The position numbers and the translations under genes are program-made. A stretch of 64,000 nt of DNA from Selaginella moellendorffii (lineage: Eukaryota > Streptophyta > Lycopodiopsida > Selaginellales > Selaginellaceae), in assembly GCF_000143415.4 (NCBI RefSeq), contig NW_003314294.1, positions 1,047,070 through 1,111,069 of the forward strand. Reading direction: 5' to 3'. The notes under the pieces are model-generated. The model ran no database searches, was not told where the DNA came from, and was given only the letters and a program-made list of their open reading frames with translations. This document shows, piece after piece, positions 23,501 to 33,610 of the stretch; position 1 is the first letter of the stretch; each line of letters opens with the position of its first letter.

Positions 23501-24930
23501 ATGCCACTGGAGCAGTGACTAGATATCGAGCTCGCTTTGTAGCGAGAGGATTTAGTCAAGTACCTGGCGTGGATTATTCTGAGACTTTTTCGCCAGTGGC
23601 AAAAATGTCTTCTATACGAATTATTCTACGTCTTGCAGCATATTGGGATCTGGAAGTGCATCAGCTTGATATCAAGACAGCGTTCTTATATGGCGAGCTT
23701 AAGGAGGAAGTCTATATTTCTCAGCCAGATGGATTTATTGTTCCAGGACAGGAGCAGAAAGTATGTCGACTTAAGCGCGCACTATATGGCTTAAAGCAGT
23801 CTCCTAGAGCATGGTACGAGCACATGGACAGGTTTCTTTCTTCCATTGGCTTTAAGAAGATTTTTGCGGATAGCAACGTGTATATTTTTCGCTCTGGAAA
23901 CGCATTTTCTATTTTAGCGCTATATGTCGATGATAATATTATGGCAGCACGTCCGCCAACAATCGTCAGCTATTTTGAGCGACAGTTTTTATCTCAGTTT
24001 GAGATTTCCGCGACTGGACGTCTTTCTTATTGCCTTGGGATCCAGGTGCTTCGGGACAGAGAAGCAGCAGTCATCGAGCTCTCTCAAGCACATTATGTTG
24101 AAGAAATTTTGCAGAAGTTCAACATGCAAGATTGCAAGCCCGTGGCAACGCCAATGGATCCAGGTCTTGTGCTGTCTATTGAGCAAAGTCCCAACTCTGA
24201 GGAGGAGAAAGCAGTGATGGCGAGAGTTCCATATCGACAAGCAGTTGGATGCCTTATTTATCTAGCCATCAGTACCAGACCAGACTTGGGATTTGCAGTT
24301 GGAGCAGTCTCAAGATTTCTTGAGAATCCAGGAGAAGTGCATTGGAGCGCTGTTAAACGAATTTTCAGGTATTTGCGAGGAACAGCAGGATATCGACTGA
24401 GCTACAGAAGCAGTAGCAGTGTGTCTAGCAGCAGTGGGAGCTCCAGGAGTATGCAACTTGTCGGCTTTACAGACTCAGATTGGGCTGGCGACAAGGATAC
24501 CAGAAGATCAACCTCAGGATATCTTTTCTTCCTGGAAGGTGGACTTGTCAGCTGGAGCAGCAAGCGACAAGCAATCACAGCACTTTCATCCACCGAAGCT
24601 GAATATATTGGTGCAACAACAGCAGCTCAAGAAGCGAGGTGGCTTACAGATTTTCTGGAGCAGATTGGTGTTCCAGTGCAGCAGCCAGTGACTTTGTTTT
24701 GTGACAATCGAAGCGCGATCGAGTTGTCGAAAAATCCGAAGTTCCATGGCCGCACCAAACACTTCGAGATAAAGGTACATTTTATTCGAGAGCAGGTTCT
24801 AGCGAACAGAGTGCAGCTGAGCTATGTTTCGACGAAGCAGATGACAGCAGACATTATGACAAAAGCTTTGAGCAAAGATAAGTTTCAACAACATCGTGAA
24901 GGTATGAGCGTTATAGACTCTCACGGCTGA
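20512..24930 (+). CDS. Copia Gag-Pol polyprotein, complete
   Basis: A single uninterrupted ORF of 1472 codons carries all domains in Copia order. Gag (UBN2-like) occupies about residues 60-240. The zinc knuckle CNYCKRVGHYAREC is at about 301. The protease active site reads WLDTAANMHMT at about 360, with DTA in place of the usual DTG/DSG. The GAG-pre-integrase region (LWHERLGHVHEDALKAVS) is near 500. Integrase has catalytic Asp in HTDVCGPL (about 563), Asp in RSDRGGEYKS (about 626) and Glu in NGVAERMNRTL (about 661). RT has YVDD at about 1138. RNase H shows DSDWAGDKDTRRSTSGY (about 1320) and HGRTKHFEIK (about 1415). A Gln-rich linker lies at about 810-880. With identical LTRs this is a potentially autonomous element. 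Confidence 0.95.
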   Translation: MGKTRPRNEQQGYATLDRVTARLQQKKRKGKIRAVEKFIQDQGWSVLEIVEEMTTSKAIPIPLFTGTDFENWAKEISFLFLRDNCLRIVQGTEPKSAASDEDEWQVRNDKAVSTMGIGLGKLHHHHLDITKTAEENWTALKNVFGNQASAEISKVELKSKLFGLKMAADETPAAFLGRLKSVLSQLSSLGEAVTENDKRAVLLNALVRPEFKSLKTMLKNSTKTFIEMQAALINEEEPAEDQTPADTNTTTALFVNSKQTKNSPGKGGSASSFKAGASNTASSFRASNVGDSNSRERKGECNYCKRVGHYARECRDRLAGRPRGLGRKNARTGYTNQSRALMVRAIPEPVFVQQQDQDVIWLDTAANMHMTGRREAFLNLRKISTGRQVGLGDKSLLSVVAVGTVQVQLASGELRDIRNMYFVPGLAYHLFSIGAASDNGFYFIFNAKQAIMRDEKTDQAVAYGQRYSGLYKLDATMVVPDKQPDRALSTRASNLQLWHERLGHVHEDALKAVSRDQAHAQEFEFTGKLEFCEACVLGKQARTSFPKFSESKSSQPLELVHTDVCGPLHVQSHRGMRYFLTFIDDYSRYTVVRLLAKKSEVLDHFKVYKASAENLLGKQLKTLRSDRGGEYKSRNFMKLCNESGIQQQFTAPDSPAQNGVAERMNRTLMESARSMLIHAGMPLSFWAEAINTATYIRNRVPTQPLADIPYRLWTGKQASLRHLRVFGCIAYAKVSNSHRRKLEPKSIPCIMVGYCLETKAYRLYNMATRSILISRDVKFDENSLYKHRYKNPETPSYVLFYEEDVSRASGPQPQVHGQQQPRVQQLQPQQQVEAEQQPPLEPSPVTPEQEDEAVTPFDDGFIFSGLFDDPEEEESPPGQPQAQPSTPGAARSQQEADPIIPGKPFRTITRSGRVSYLSQAAQDAQDSGLKLLSVMEQFSREPRTVCAALQSPEAGQWKAAMQEEYNSLIRNNVWELVSLPPGRKIVSTKWIFKRKLDATGAVTRYRARFVARGFSQVPGVDYSETFSPVAKMSSIRIILRLAAYWDLEVHQLDIKTAFLYGELKEEVYISQPDGFIVPGQEQKVCRLKRALYGLKQSPRAWYEHMDRFLSSIGFKKIFADSNVYIFRSGNAFSILALYVDDNIMAARPPTIVSYFERQFLSQFEISATGRLSYCLGIQVLRDREAAVIELSQAHYVEEILQKFNMQDCKPVATPMDPGLVLSIEQSPNSEEEKAVMARVPYRQAVGCLIYLAISTRPDLGFAVGAVSRFLENPGEVHWSAVKRIFRYLRGTAGYRLSYRSSSSVSSSSGSSRSMQLVGFTDSDWAGDKDTRRSTSGYLFFLEGGLVSWSSKRQAITALSSTEAEYIGATTAAQEARWLTDFLEQIGVPVQQPVTLFCDNRSAIELSKNPKFHGRTKHFEIKVHFIREQVLANRVQLSYVSTKQMTADIMTKALSKDKFQQHREGMSVIDSHG

Positions 24931-24937
24931 GTGGGAG
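24929..24937 (+). other. Polypurine tract of intact Copia
   Basis: A GAGTGGGAG run immediately precedes the 3' LTR TG, the expected plus-strand primer site. It overlaps the polyprotein stop codon by a base or two. Confidence 0.8.
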
Positions 24938-25093
24938 TGTAGATAGCCAGCCTGGAGTCTAATCCAAGGTGGCAAGAGATTTATGTGGACGCTGAAATGA
25001 GCGGACACAAGACTTGTATATATTTACATGGAGAAAATGAAAAGGCAGTAGGTTAGGGGAAACAGAGTGTGTCGTTTAACTAGAAAACTATCA
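24938..25093 (+). repeat. 3' LTR of intact Copia (156 bp)
   Basis: It matches the 5' LTR by eye at every base and ends in CA, followed by the TAGAC duplication at 25094-25098. Confidence 0.92.
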
Positions 25094-25098
25094 TAGAC
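25094..25098. repeat. Target-site duplication (right) of intact Copia
   Basis: An exact repeat of TAGAC at 20326-20330. Confidence 0.9.
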
Positions 25099-27190
25099 CA
25101 TTTGCAAGGTTGTGGCTCCTGTACCTTGTGCTGGTACAATGTCAGTATCAATAATCAAACGCCTTTTCTTACCAGCCTGACCTGAACTCTCAAGTCAAGT
25201 AGGCCGCTTCACGTGGCCGGCAAATAGTTGCTCAAAGACAAAAGCCATACTGTTTGAATAGCGGTGCACGTGCATTGAATTTGGCCTGCAAATAGTTGCT
25301 GAGCAGCATCACTTGTTGGAATTAATATGATCTAAATAATACATTGCGTGTGCATTTTATTCTGATATGTTATACATACATCTTTTAACTTGCATTTGCA
25401 CAAGCCTTATCATCACACATAACGTGGGCATTGTATGAGAACCTTTTTAAAATTAAAAGTGCATAATAATTAAAAAATGTATATATAGTTTGTCTAAATG
25501 TTTCAAATCTTTTAGGAGTATTTATTATAAAAATATTTGTTCATAAAAAATAAAAATATTTGTTCACATATTTGTTTATTTGTTCTATGTATTCAGTAAA
25601 GAACTTTAGTTTTTTTAAATCAATTTAAATAAGTTACCCATTTATAGCAAATAAAAAAGTTGACACTCATTATCTCAAACTCTAGGCATATTAGACACAT
25701 TCACAACAATTGATATTAGACTTGAGGGAAGCGATACAATTATGAAACAGCAGGATTATGAAAACTATTACAAGTAAAACAAGGTATACCTGTAAAAATT
25801 ACAACTAATAATTAATGATAATTGAACAGGACAAAGACACCATGTGCAAGCCTGATTCTGTTGAGAACGAGGAGTTGGAAGCATGCATCTAAACCAGGTT
25901 CCATAGTCTCTCTCTGTTTGAATTTATCTTATGTACAACCCACAAAAAGAAGGGGGATTGTTGTCATTTTTCACTGTTGTTTCTTGTTCAACTTGCTCCA
26001 CCTGCACAGGGACCTTGCTATGATTCCCTACCCTAAACTAAGTCAAAATGATTTGTTAATTGTGTTGATTCATTTGTTTTTCTTAGCTTTGCATATTGTA
26101 AACTGCGTGCACTCACCCTTGATAACTCAGCACAGATTCAATGCCAATCAGAACTAGTTTTCACAATGGATTGCCGGTCAATATGGTCAACATAACAGTC
26201 GAAATTCAAAGGTGATACTGATTCTTGAAAATTCTTTCCCCTTAGATAATCTTTCAACTAACAAACTTGTCTAAATCAAAATACATTGAAGCTACCATAC
26301 ATCCATTGATAATTACATTTTTCCATGTTTCCTTGATTTGAAGACAGCTATATAACTGTTTGGTTTGCCTAAGCAAACGTGTACACCTCTGAGCGATCAT
26401 TTGTGAAGCAGCACACCACCAAGTGTCCTTGCAAAACCAAGCAAGGGCCTTATAAAATAAGTAATTGCCCCTTTGTTGGATCCGGATAACGTCACTCAAA
26501 AGAATCCCAAGTTAAGTGTTATAACGATGAGTGAACGAGGCCGGGTGCGAAGGTCTACGAGATAGTGGTTGGGTCAAATGTTAAGCTAGACCCTAGTCCA
26601 CAAAGGACTGTGGACCAATGGGTCTTTTCTGGGACATGTCTACTTGGAGAATCACCAAAGGACTGATAAAAGAATAATCTTGGAGGGGTTATATAAAAAG
26701 TAGCAGGGTCGCTACCTACAGCAGAATCATGCATGTTTTTTGGTGGATAAAACACAAAACCCAAGCAAAGCCGAAACATGGATAAAGTTATTTAAAAACA
26801 TCTCAAGTTAAATGCTACAACAGGGTGCAAAGGGTTTGAGGGATAATGTTTGGGCCAAGTGTTACACCTTTAGTCACTAAATTTCACTAATAACTAGAAA
26901 ATTGACAATTTTTTGTGCCTTAAACACGACAAAGAAGTTAATGAATGTCAAAGTCATGTGGAGCAGGCTACATATAGCTTTCTAGTGTGAAACTGCCGGT
27001 CGATGCCAATTCCTAAAACATGAGCTAGAACATTAGCAAGCCAATGATAAATGTCGGTATATTTGGTGTTGATGTCAAGATTTAAATTTTCAACTTGAAT
27101 CCATGGTTGCTTTGTTGTTGAGAGCATCTATTTGTTAACCTAAACTATTTGTTGTAGACTATGAAGATATGAGCACCTGCTTCAGATTCT
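25099..27190. other. AT-rich intergenic DNA, no supported gene
   Basis: The first about 60 bases on the minus strand continue the open frame split by the Copia insertion. The rest is AT-rich with poly-A/T runs. Around 26510-26580 and 26805-26880 two similar stretches share GTTAAGTGTTA / GGTGCGAAGG-like words, a degenerate direct repeat. No domain is visible in any frame. Confidence 0.5.
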
Positions 27191-29881
27191 CCTTGTCACG
27201 CTTTTTCCAAGTTGAAGGCGTGGATTTTACGGAGAGGAGTAAATTTCTACTTGAAGATCCATTTGGTGGAGACCACTCTTCTATCTTCTAGCAAATCTGC
27301 CAAACTCCAAGCATTGTTCTTCATAAGAGTATAATACTTTTCTTTCATTGATCCGCGCCATTGGGTAGCCTTCCGACTATACATTGCTTCAAGTATTGTG
27401 CGAGGTTCTGGAGTCATCCATCGCTCACCTCCTGCAAAGTAGAAATCAGCTCCACTGTTGGCAGGCATTCTTCCTCAAAGTCGAGGTGCTGGCAGACTCC
27501 AAAGCCTTGCGAGAGAGATAACTTATGTTGGTTGAGTGAGAATGAGAAGGAGAGGAGTGAGAAGGTTCAGGAACCAATTGGAGGCTAGGAGGAGCTGATC
27601 CGTTGAAGACATTGTTCAGTACCACTGGTGAATCTGGAATAGGATCTGGTACTAGAGGCAATGGTGAACCTCACTTGAGTGTTTTCTGGAATAGAGAGAG
27701 GCTCCCCGTCAAGTAGCAGCAGCCAAGATGAGTTAGTAGAGGAATCACAAGAGATGATACCTCTAGAATGTGAAGCGAGAAGATGCTTGTACAACTTTTG
27801 CTCATCAAACAAACCATCTATGTTGTGCTTGATGGTGCGGGATTCCCAATAGGCTTTCATTTGCTCACTGTAGCCAATGAGGACACAAAAAGAGCTCTTC
27901 GGGTCCAATTTCTGTCACAAATCATCAGGAACATGGGTGATGGAGATGGCTCGCTGCATGCTCATGCATGCTAGCATGCCTGGATCTTTCTGAGGCAAAG
28001 CAGTAGCCTATATTCAGAATCAGTTACCGAGTAAGAGCTTCTCCTATAATATACCTTACGATATGAGGACTGGGAAGAAACCCAGCATTGCTCACTTACG
28101 CATCTTTGGTTGCGCTGCCTATGAGGTCCTATTCATACGCTTTGCAACTCCATTCTGTTGCGGGGTGTACCAACAAAACTAGCACTGGATCCCTTCCCGT
28201 TCATAATAACAAAAGAATTTGTTAGACAAGTACTTGTCACCACTGTCGTAGTGAAGAACTTGAAGCCATAGACCTGTTGCCACCTCAACCTTTGCTTTGA
28301 AAAGCTAGAACAGCTGCATGAGTTCAGATTTATGACGCATCAGCTTCACTACCACCTTCCTTGTATATATAGGTAGCAACATGCATGGGTACGCAAACAT
28401 CCAAATGAACCAATGGTAACGCCTGTGTACAACAAATCTTGAGAAAGATTGCCGAGAAAGAACCACTTCTGGTAACACTTGAGCAAGCTCCTTGATTGAT
28501 GCCATAGTTGAAGAGAAACTGCCTCCTTGGCTGCTAAAGTGGCACTTGTTGGGATCACTGTGACGTTTAGCTTATATACCCACATCTACTGCCACTGGCA
28601 ACCTCCTCCTATCGCTGGTCCAGTAACTAACAGCTGCTGCGACTGAAGATCACCTGATAGCCCTTGTCTATGATGTCACTGACAGACAACAGAATCTGGC
28701 TTATTCTTGGCACAAAATAGACCTCTGCAATCCTTCAGAGCTCTTCTGTATGAACGATTAGGGAACCTTCAGCCACTGGTATGGCTGCTTTGTTCACTGT
28801 TCAACCTGGAGATAGAAAGTGAGGCATATCCAGCACTTCAATTTGAGGTGTCATGTGTAGTGTGGCTCTAGAATCGAGCCATACTTCTGTTGCTCTGCCT
28901 TGGAGATTTCTTGCGCCCCCGCCCCATAAGCAATTGTTGCGCTAACTGTTGCTGCATTGATTGTCTCGAGCAAAATGTCCACAATGGTTGCAAATACCTT
29001 TCTACGTCCATAGCCGGTCATGCTAGAAGGTGAGGCGCTGCCTGCGCGATTTTGTTGCTGCCTATTATCTCTTCTTGAACAAGGAGGACGAGTTGATGGT
29101 TTCCTTTTCTCACCACTAGGGCTGTCGCTTGAGAACTCGAGGCCTTCCCATGATCGGAAAACTTTTCCTTTAAGATTGCAGCCTGCATCTTCTGACAATC
29201 AAGGCCATCGATGTTATTGAGATAGTCCATAATGAATCAAACTTTGCATGCCCTCGCATAGCATTCAGGAGTAATGCTTGCAGATCCACATCTGCTACAG
29301 TGTCACCCAGACTGGTGATTTGTGATCGCAAAGTTTTCATCCTGCCCAAGAATGTGGAGATAGGCTGTTCTGGAGAAAGCTTTAGGCCGAAGAACTCAAT
29401 CTTCAAATCCACCTTCATCACTGAGCACTAGCACGACTGCCCAACGTGTTGTGTAGTAGTGCCCAATTATCTGTTGCAGGCTTCTCGATATCTAGATGAT
29501 GGTGAAAATCACGACCTAGCCCCATCCCCATTGATGACAAGGCTTTGCCATTTCGGAGTCCCCACTTCAACGCTGCGTCAGGATCTTATGGTTGTGGCTC
29601 TTTTCAATGTCACACAAGAAAATAAACTCCATCTCCTTGCTCCAATTGAAGAAGTCTCGCCCATCATAGATGGGGATTAGAATTGTTTTCATGGTGTTTA
29701 GGGACGAAGCTGCAGGTTTCTAGATGCTCAAAGACACCCTTATGATCTTGTGACTAACATCTTTTGCATTTCTTTTCCTGCAATCTTAAGTTGATGCTGG
29801 CTATTGCTAGCTTGATCCTCTCTTGAAGATCAATCTTCTTCTTCTTCTTGGCCATCCCTGGCCAAACCTGCTCCGATACCA
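27190..29881 (-). mobile_element. Degenerate Ty1/Copia element (copy 2 of the first family)
   Basis: A minus-strand Copia, read right to left. The primer-binding site is the minus strand of 29870-29881. The gag remnant at 29170-29421 reads KIEFFGLKLSPEQPISTFLG and MKTLRSQITSLGDTVAD. Integrase pieces at 28.1-28.7 kb follow (MRHKSELMQLF, then TPQQNGVAKRMNRT), then an inverted segment at about 27.98-28.13 kb, then CVLIGYSEQMKAYWESRTIK at 27585-27908. The RT start at 27247-27468 reads KATQWRGSMKEKYYTLMKNN and DRRVVSTKWIFK. Stops and frameshifts are frequent and most of RT/RNase H is missing. The part at 27.44-28.78 kb duplicates 1-1290. Confidence 0.85.
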
Positions 29882-30000
29882 TGACAGAGAATGCGGAGAG
29901 ATTTTCATTGCTGGATATGTAAAAGCTAAAAGTGACCCTAGACCTAGGGTGACTTGGATGATGAGTAGATGATGATGAGGCTCCCACCTAAGCAACCCGC
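29882..30000 (-). repeat. Probable 5' LTR edge of the Copia relic
   Basis: On the minus strand the sequence ending in CTCTGTCA directly abuts the TGGTATCGGAGC primer-binding site (29870-29881), giving the LTR's CA end at 29882. The far LTR end is not defined; I see no matching second LTR at the left side of this relic. Confidence 0.55.
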
Positions 30001-30757
30001 CAATGCCTAATCATTATGTCATGAAGTATATCATCTTAATTGAAAGGAACAAATCAAAATTTAAAAGCAAAAGACTTACTCCATGACAAATCTTTCATCG
30101 AAGTTATCCATTTCATCGTGACTAAAATCAGTACCATAAAAAATAAATCACCAAAAGGGCATAAAACGAAAGTTTATCTCCAGGACCCATAAGCTGTCGT
30201 ATTGTTTTCAACGATTCACTCCTACTTTAACAAAGTATAATCTTAGAACTAGTTAGAAACAAAATAGCAAATCTTGAAGGATATATTCCATCCATATGAG
30301 ACGACTAGATCTACATCCAATGCACAACCTGGAAACCCGGCAGCCTTTTTCGACCCCTTCTCGTTCATCAAGGTTGGTGGAAAAGCTAAGTCGGTGCCAG
30401 TTTTGCAGTTGAAATGTCAAATGTGCTTCTCTGGGATTGAAAGCCACTGTTAGAGCAATCAGTAAGATTATCCCTGATACCAAACAATTGGTTTACACAC
30501 CGAATGTTAATACCTTTCAATTCTCCTCTGACATCCAAGATTGAGGTCGGGAGCCCCTGCAGCCCCGATTAGTCGTCACACAAATTCTTCAAAATAAGAA
30601 AAGCTTACAAACCTTACACCGTTTATGCCAGCTCCAAGAACAGGCATAATCCGATGGACTTTTGCTGGAAAGCTTATTGTTGATGATTAATTGTCGGTGT
30701 TGCAGGAGAACTCATACAATGTTTCAAGAGCTCCTCCATCTCGAAACAGGCTTTTAC

Positions 30758-31330
30758 CTTGCACCGAGTCCAAGAACAAGCAAGAGAAGTTGAAATATCA
30801 AAGAAATTCTCCTGCAACACCTATTAAGCAAGCCTTCCAGCACAAGAAACAAGCTTACCTTGCACCGCAGCTGCTGAAAGAAGGATCGGCTGGGCCAGAC
30901 CGAGCAGATCGCGGAAAATCACGTAAGTTCTCCTGCATCAACGATTCATCGTCAACAATATCCTTCCAAGAAATAAGCTTACCTTGCGAGTCCAGTAACA
31001 GGCGGGATCGGGACCAGATCCTGACAGATCGGGCAGCTTCTCCTGCAATCATCAACAATATCGGTATGAAATGCGATTTCGACTTGAAATCTCCCGGAAA
31101 CACCATGGAAGAAGAACGACGCTCTACCGCTACCGTAATATGCAAGGAAATGCGGCGATCCGAGAAAGAAAGAAGCGCTAGCGAGAGGCCAGCGATGCGC
31201 GGGAGGGAAATGAGTCAAGAGAAGGAAATCGATCGATTACCTTGCCGGGAACTTCTGCCACTGGCTGCTGCCGCTGCTGCCGCCGCTGCTTTCCATCCCG
31301 CATCATGTCCACAAGCTCGATGCTCGTCAT
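30758..31330 (-). CDS. Possible gene of tandemly duplicated mini-exons, function unknown
   Basis: From an ATG at 31330, 30 codons (MTSIELVDMMRDGKQRRQQR...) run to a CAAG|GTAATC donor at 31241. Three further small exon-like blocks follow: 31042-30983 (60 nt), 30932-30859 (74 nt) and 30811-30758 (54 nt). Each starts GAGAA after a (T)GCAG acceptor and ends (G)CAAG before a GTAAGCTT or GTAAAAG donor. Their spacing (110 and 121 bp) and shared ends show they arose by duplication. The 74-nt block breaks the triplet phase, so the exons may be alternatives, or the locus may be non-coding. A TCTAAATAGAGG TATA-like box lies upstream near 31390-31400. No known domain. Confidence 0.4.
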
Positions 31331-31429
31331 CGCCGCTCGATCGCCACCGCCGCGCTGAGAAGAAGTTCCTAGCTTTCGGCCCGCCACTTCCCTCTATTTA
31401 GACGGGCGAGGCCTCTGGTACGGCATGGG

Positions 31430-31900
31430 CCACATCTTCGTACGAACAGGTCGAAGTCCATTATGGGCATTTGCTGGAACAACACCCGTCCACGACACTC
31501 TATCTTTTCTCTGCATTGACTCCAGCACGAATTAATATTTAGGCATCTGGCTATGGCCCAAATTCCCCCCAAAGGGTGTGTCAACCAAGGAGATCGCCTA
31601 CCGGCATTGTATCAAAAGCATTCTCATCTTTATCAAAATGACATTCTTGGGCATATGCTGCCTGTGGCACTTTGTCAAGCAGCAGTTCCACGGCATCCAG
31701 CATGCTGCTAGATCCGAATGGTGCCAGCATTGCTCAGAGAGCACTACGTTCCAGGTGACCGCTGACAAAAGGAACCCGGGCACTGCTGCTGGAGTCGAGA
31801 AGCTGGATACCTCCGGTGGCGCCTGCCGCATTTGCCATAGCTCAGGAGCAGCGAGATTGGTATCGTCACGCTGTCGATGATCTTGGCGGCGTTCTGCCAT
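31430..31900 (-). pseudogene. PPR protein relic
   Basis: The minus strand contains scattered PPR-type pieces in several frames: SMQRKDRVSWTGVVPANAHN near 31440-31510, and AVTWNVVLSEQC followed by CHRQHMPKNVILIKMRM at 31600-31770. The spacing and VTWN / MPKN signatures match PLS-type PPR repeats, but no continuous frame exists. Confidence 0.55.
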
Positions 31901-32028
31901 GCTCTTGGGTGATCACTCTTCGATCCAATCTTTGACAATGCAGCGAATGGAGAGAACTCGAAAGGCGCTACAGGTAGTCTCTAGTGGTGCGATAGGACGC
32001 CCAAGGCCATGGAATTCGGCCAGCCAGA

Positions 32029-32400
32029 TAGGGGACGTTGTTGTGTTTAAGCTCACTTTACGGGTTTCATGCAAGAGATCATGCAGGATTCCGGGACACA
32101 CGGCTCTGTCGTAAATCCTGGTCATGTGCAAGGACTCGAGCAGCTTTTTTTCTACGGCCTTCTTTCCAAGTCCAAGATGGTGGAGCTTGTTTCGTGGGAT
32201 GATCAGTTGCTGGTCGTGACTGTGAGAAAAAAGGGGGAAGAACGCCCTTGGGTTTTTCGCGAGGACGAAGTTCGCCAAAAAGACTTCCAATGCTGCCACC
32301 TTTACGAAGATCCAAGCTCTGTCTGCCGAGAAGAGGCTACTGGCAATCTTTCACGAGCTTCTTAGCCTCACGATCGAAAAGAGAGCTGCTTCTACAAGGT
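32029..32400 (+). pseudogene. PORR-domain gene relic 1
   Basis: The plus strand is recognisably similar to the PORR gene at 15.1-16.1 kb: KMVELVSWDDQLLVVTVR near 32175-32230 (equivalent to 15478-15515), then a block matching FQTLPMPSPYED and EKRLLAVFHELLSLTIEKR at 32285-32390. The stretch between is shortened and several frameshifts occur. Non-functional. Confidence 0.8.
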
Positions 32401-32589
32401 TCAGAGAATTGTTGCATGCTCAAATGATGACCGATGACGGGGTTGAAGCTCAGAATCTGCTATACTTTGAGCCTACTTCACAAGCTGTGGCTTTTAAGCC
32501 AATGAACATAGCATCACTAGAACCAGGAAACACACAAGGCTTAAGGATCTACGATCAAACATGAAGCACTCGCCTTGCCGGTTGTGTCT

Positions 32590-32880
32590 CTTCCAAGTAT
32601 CTGAGAATTTCAGAAACCTTAGTCCACATTAAAACTCAAGCTAAACGTTGGATTCTCTGGGCATGGTGTAGAAAGCATTTCCTGAAAGGTTTCACGACTC
32701 GGCATTGCATCAAAAACATTCTTAGCTTGTTCCAAATGACCTTGGGCATCTGGTGCACGCATCGCATCTATATTTCCAGGTGCCTATGTGGCACTTGCAT
32801 ATCCACGGCATCCAGCATGCGGCTTGGCTCATCTGGCCTCTCTGCCAAAACTCTCATGACGTGAGAAAGATGACCGAAGA
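32590..32880 (-). pseudogene. PPR-like relic
   Basis: The minus strand yields PPR-style words such as LAAYALFGHLSHVMRVL near 32840-32880, with a further mutated repeat to about 32640. It is short, with stops. Confidence 0.45.
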
Positions 32881-32929
32881 GAGCATATGCTGCAAGAGAT
32901 CGAGTTAAGAAGCTGGGTTCTTGATCAAA

Positions 32930-33610
32930 CCCAGGGTTTCAGCGACGAGAGACGATTCATGCTGCGACACACGGCTCTGGAATCGGTGGATTGGAGACTT
33001 CACGGGAATGCTGATCTTGCAGCTTTCCCTGGGTCCCAAATGGTTGGAGCCTGTTTCGTGGGATCAGTGACTGAGCTGTGGATGTGGTTTAGTGATCGTG
33101 TTCCATACGAAATTCTCGGTTCGAGCGTTTCCAAAGAAGCTGGAAGTCGACAACTTCCAATGCCGTCATCTTTAGGAATACCCTGGAAGATCCAAGCAGT
33201 GCGACTGGCTGGCGAGAGGCGATCTTTGACGAGTTTCTCAGCCTCACGATTGATCGAAAAGAGAGCAAAACAGCTGATGTGTCTGCCGGCGAGCAACTTA
33301 CAGCAAGGTGGCGTTTCTCCGCGAGAAACGGTTGCGTTCTTGTGACAAGAGTCAAGGCTCTTCTTGTCACAATTAAGAAATCCATCCATGGGCCTGCTAC
33401 TTCAAGAGTGGAGCCCCGAGGATAAGAATGCCTGGTGTACAACTTAGCACACACGAAAACGACAACGAAGCTAGCGAGGTAAGTTCTCGTTATAGATCAG
33501 TACGCTTTGATTCCGGTTCTCGTTTTCTCTTTGGGGCCCGTTTACAGAGCTCGTGGACGACTTGTGGAAGAAGAAGGAGATGCCAAATGCAAAGAGGGCC
33601 ATACTCTCTC
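32930..33610 (+). pseudogene. PORR-domain gene relic 2
   Basis: Nucleotide blocks follow the order of the PORR gene at 15.4-16.1 kb: a VSWDQ-equivalent (GTTTCGTGGGATCAGTGACT near 33052), TTTCCAAAGAAGCTGGAAGTCGACAACTTCC at 33126-33156, the SLTIEKRA equivalent at 33238-33268, and the MGLL equivalent near 33390. An acidic exon end with donor GAG|GTAAGTTC is at 33477-33480, and a possible acceptor TTTACAG near 33547. Internal deletions and stops make it a pseudogene. Confidence 0.75.

Noticed and set aside
30691-31401. 236-codon plus-strand ORF (with a run of Ala)
   Set aside because: No domain, and it overlaps well-formed minus-strand splice sites. The Ala run comes from a GCC/CTG-rich repeat. 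The minus-strand mini-exon reading is preferred, though also uncertain.
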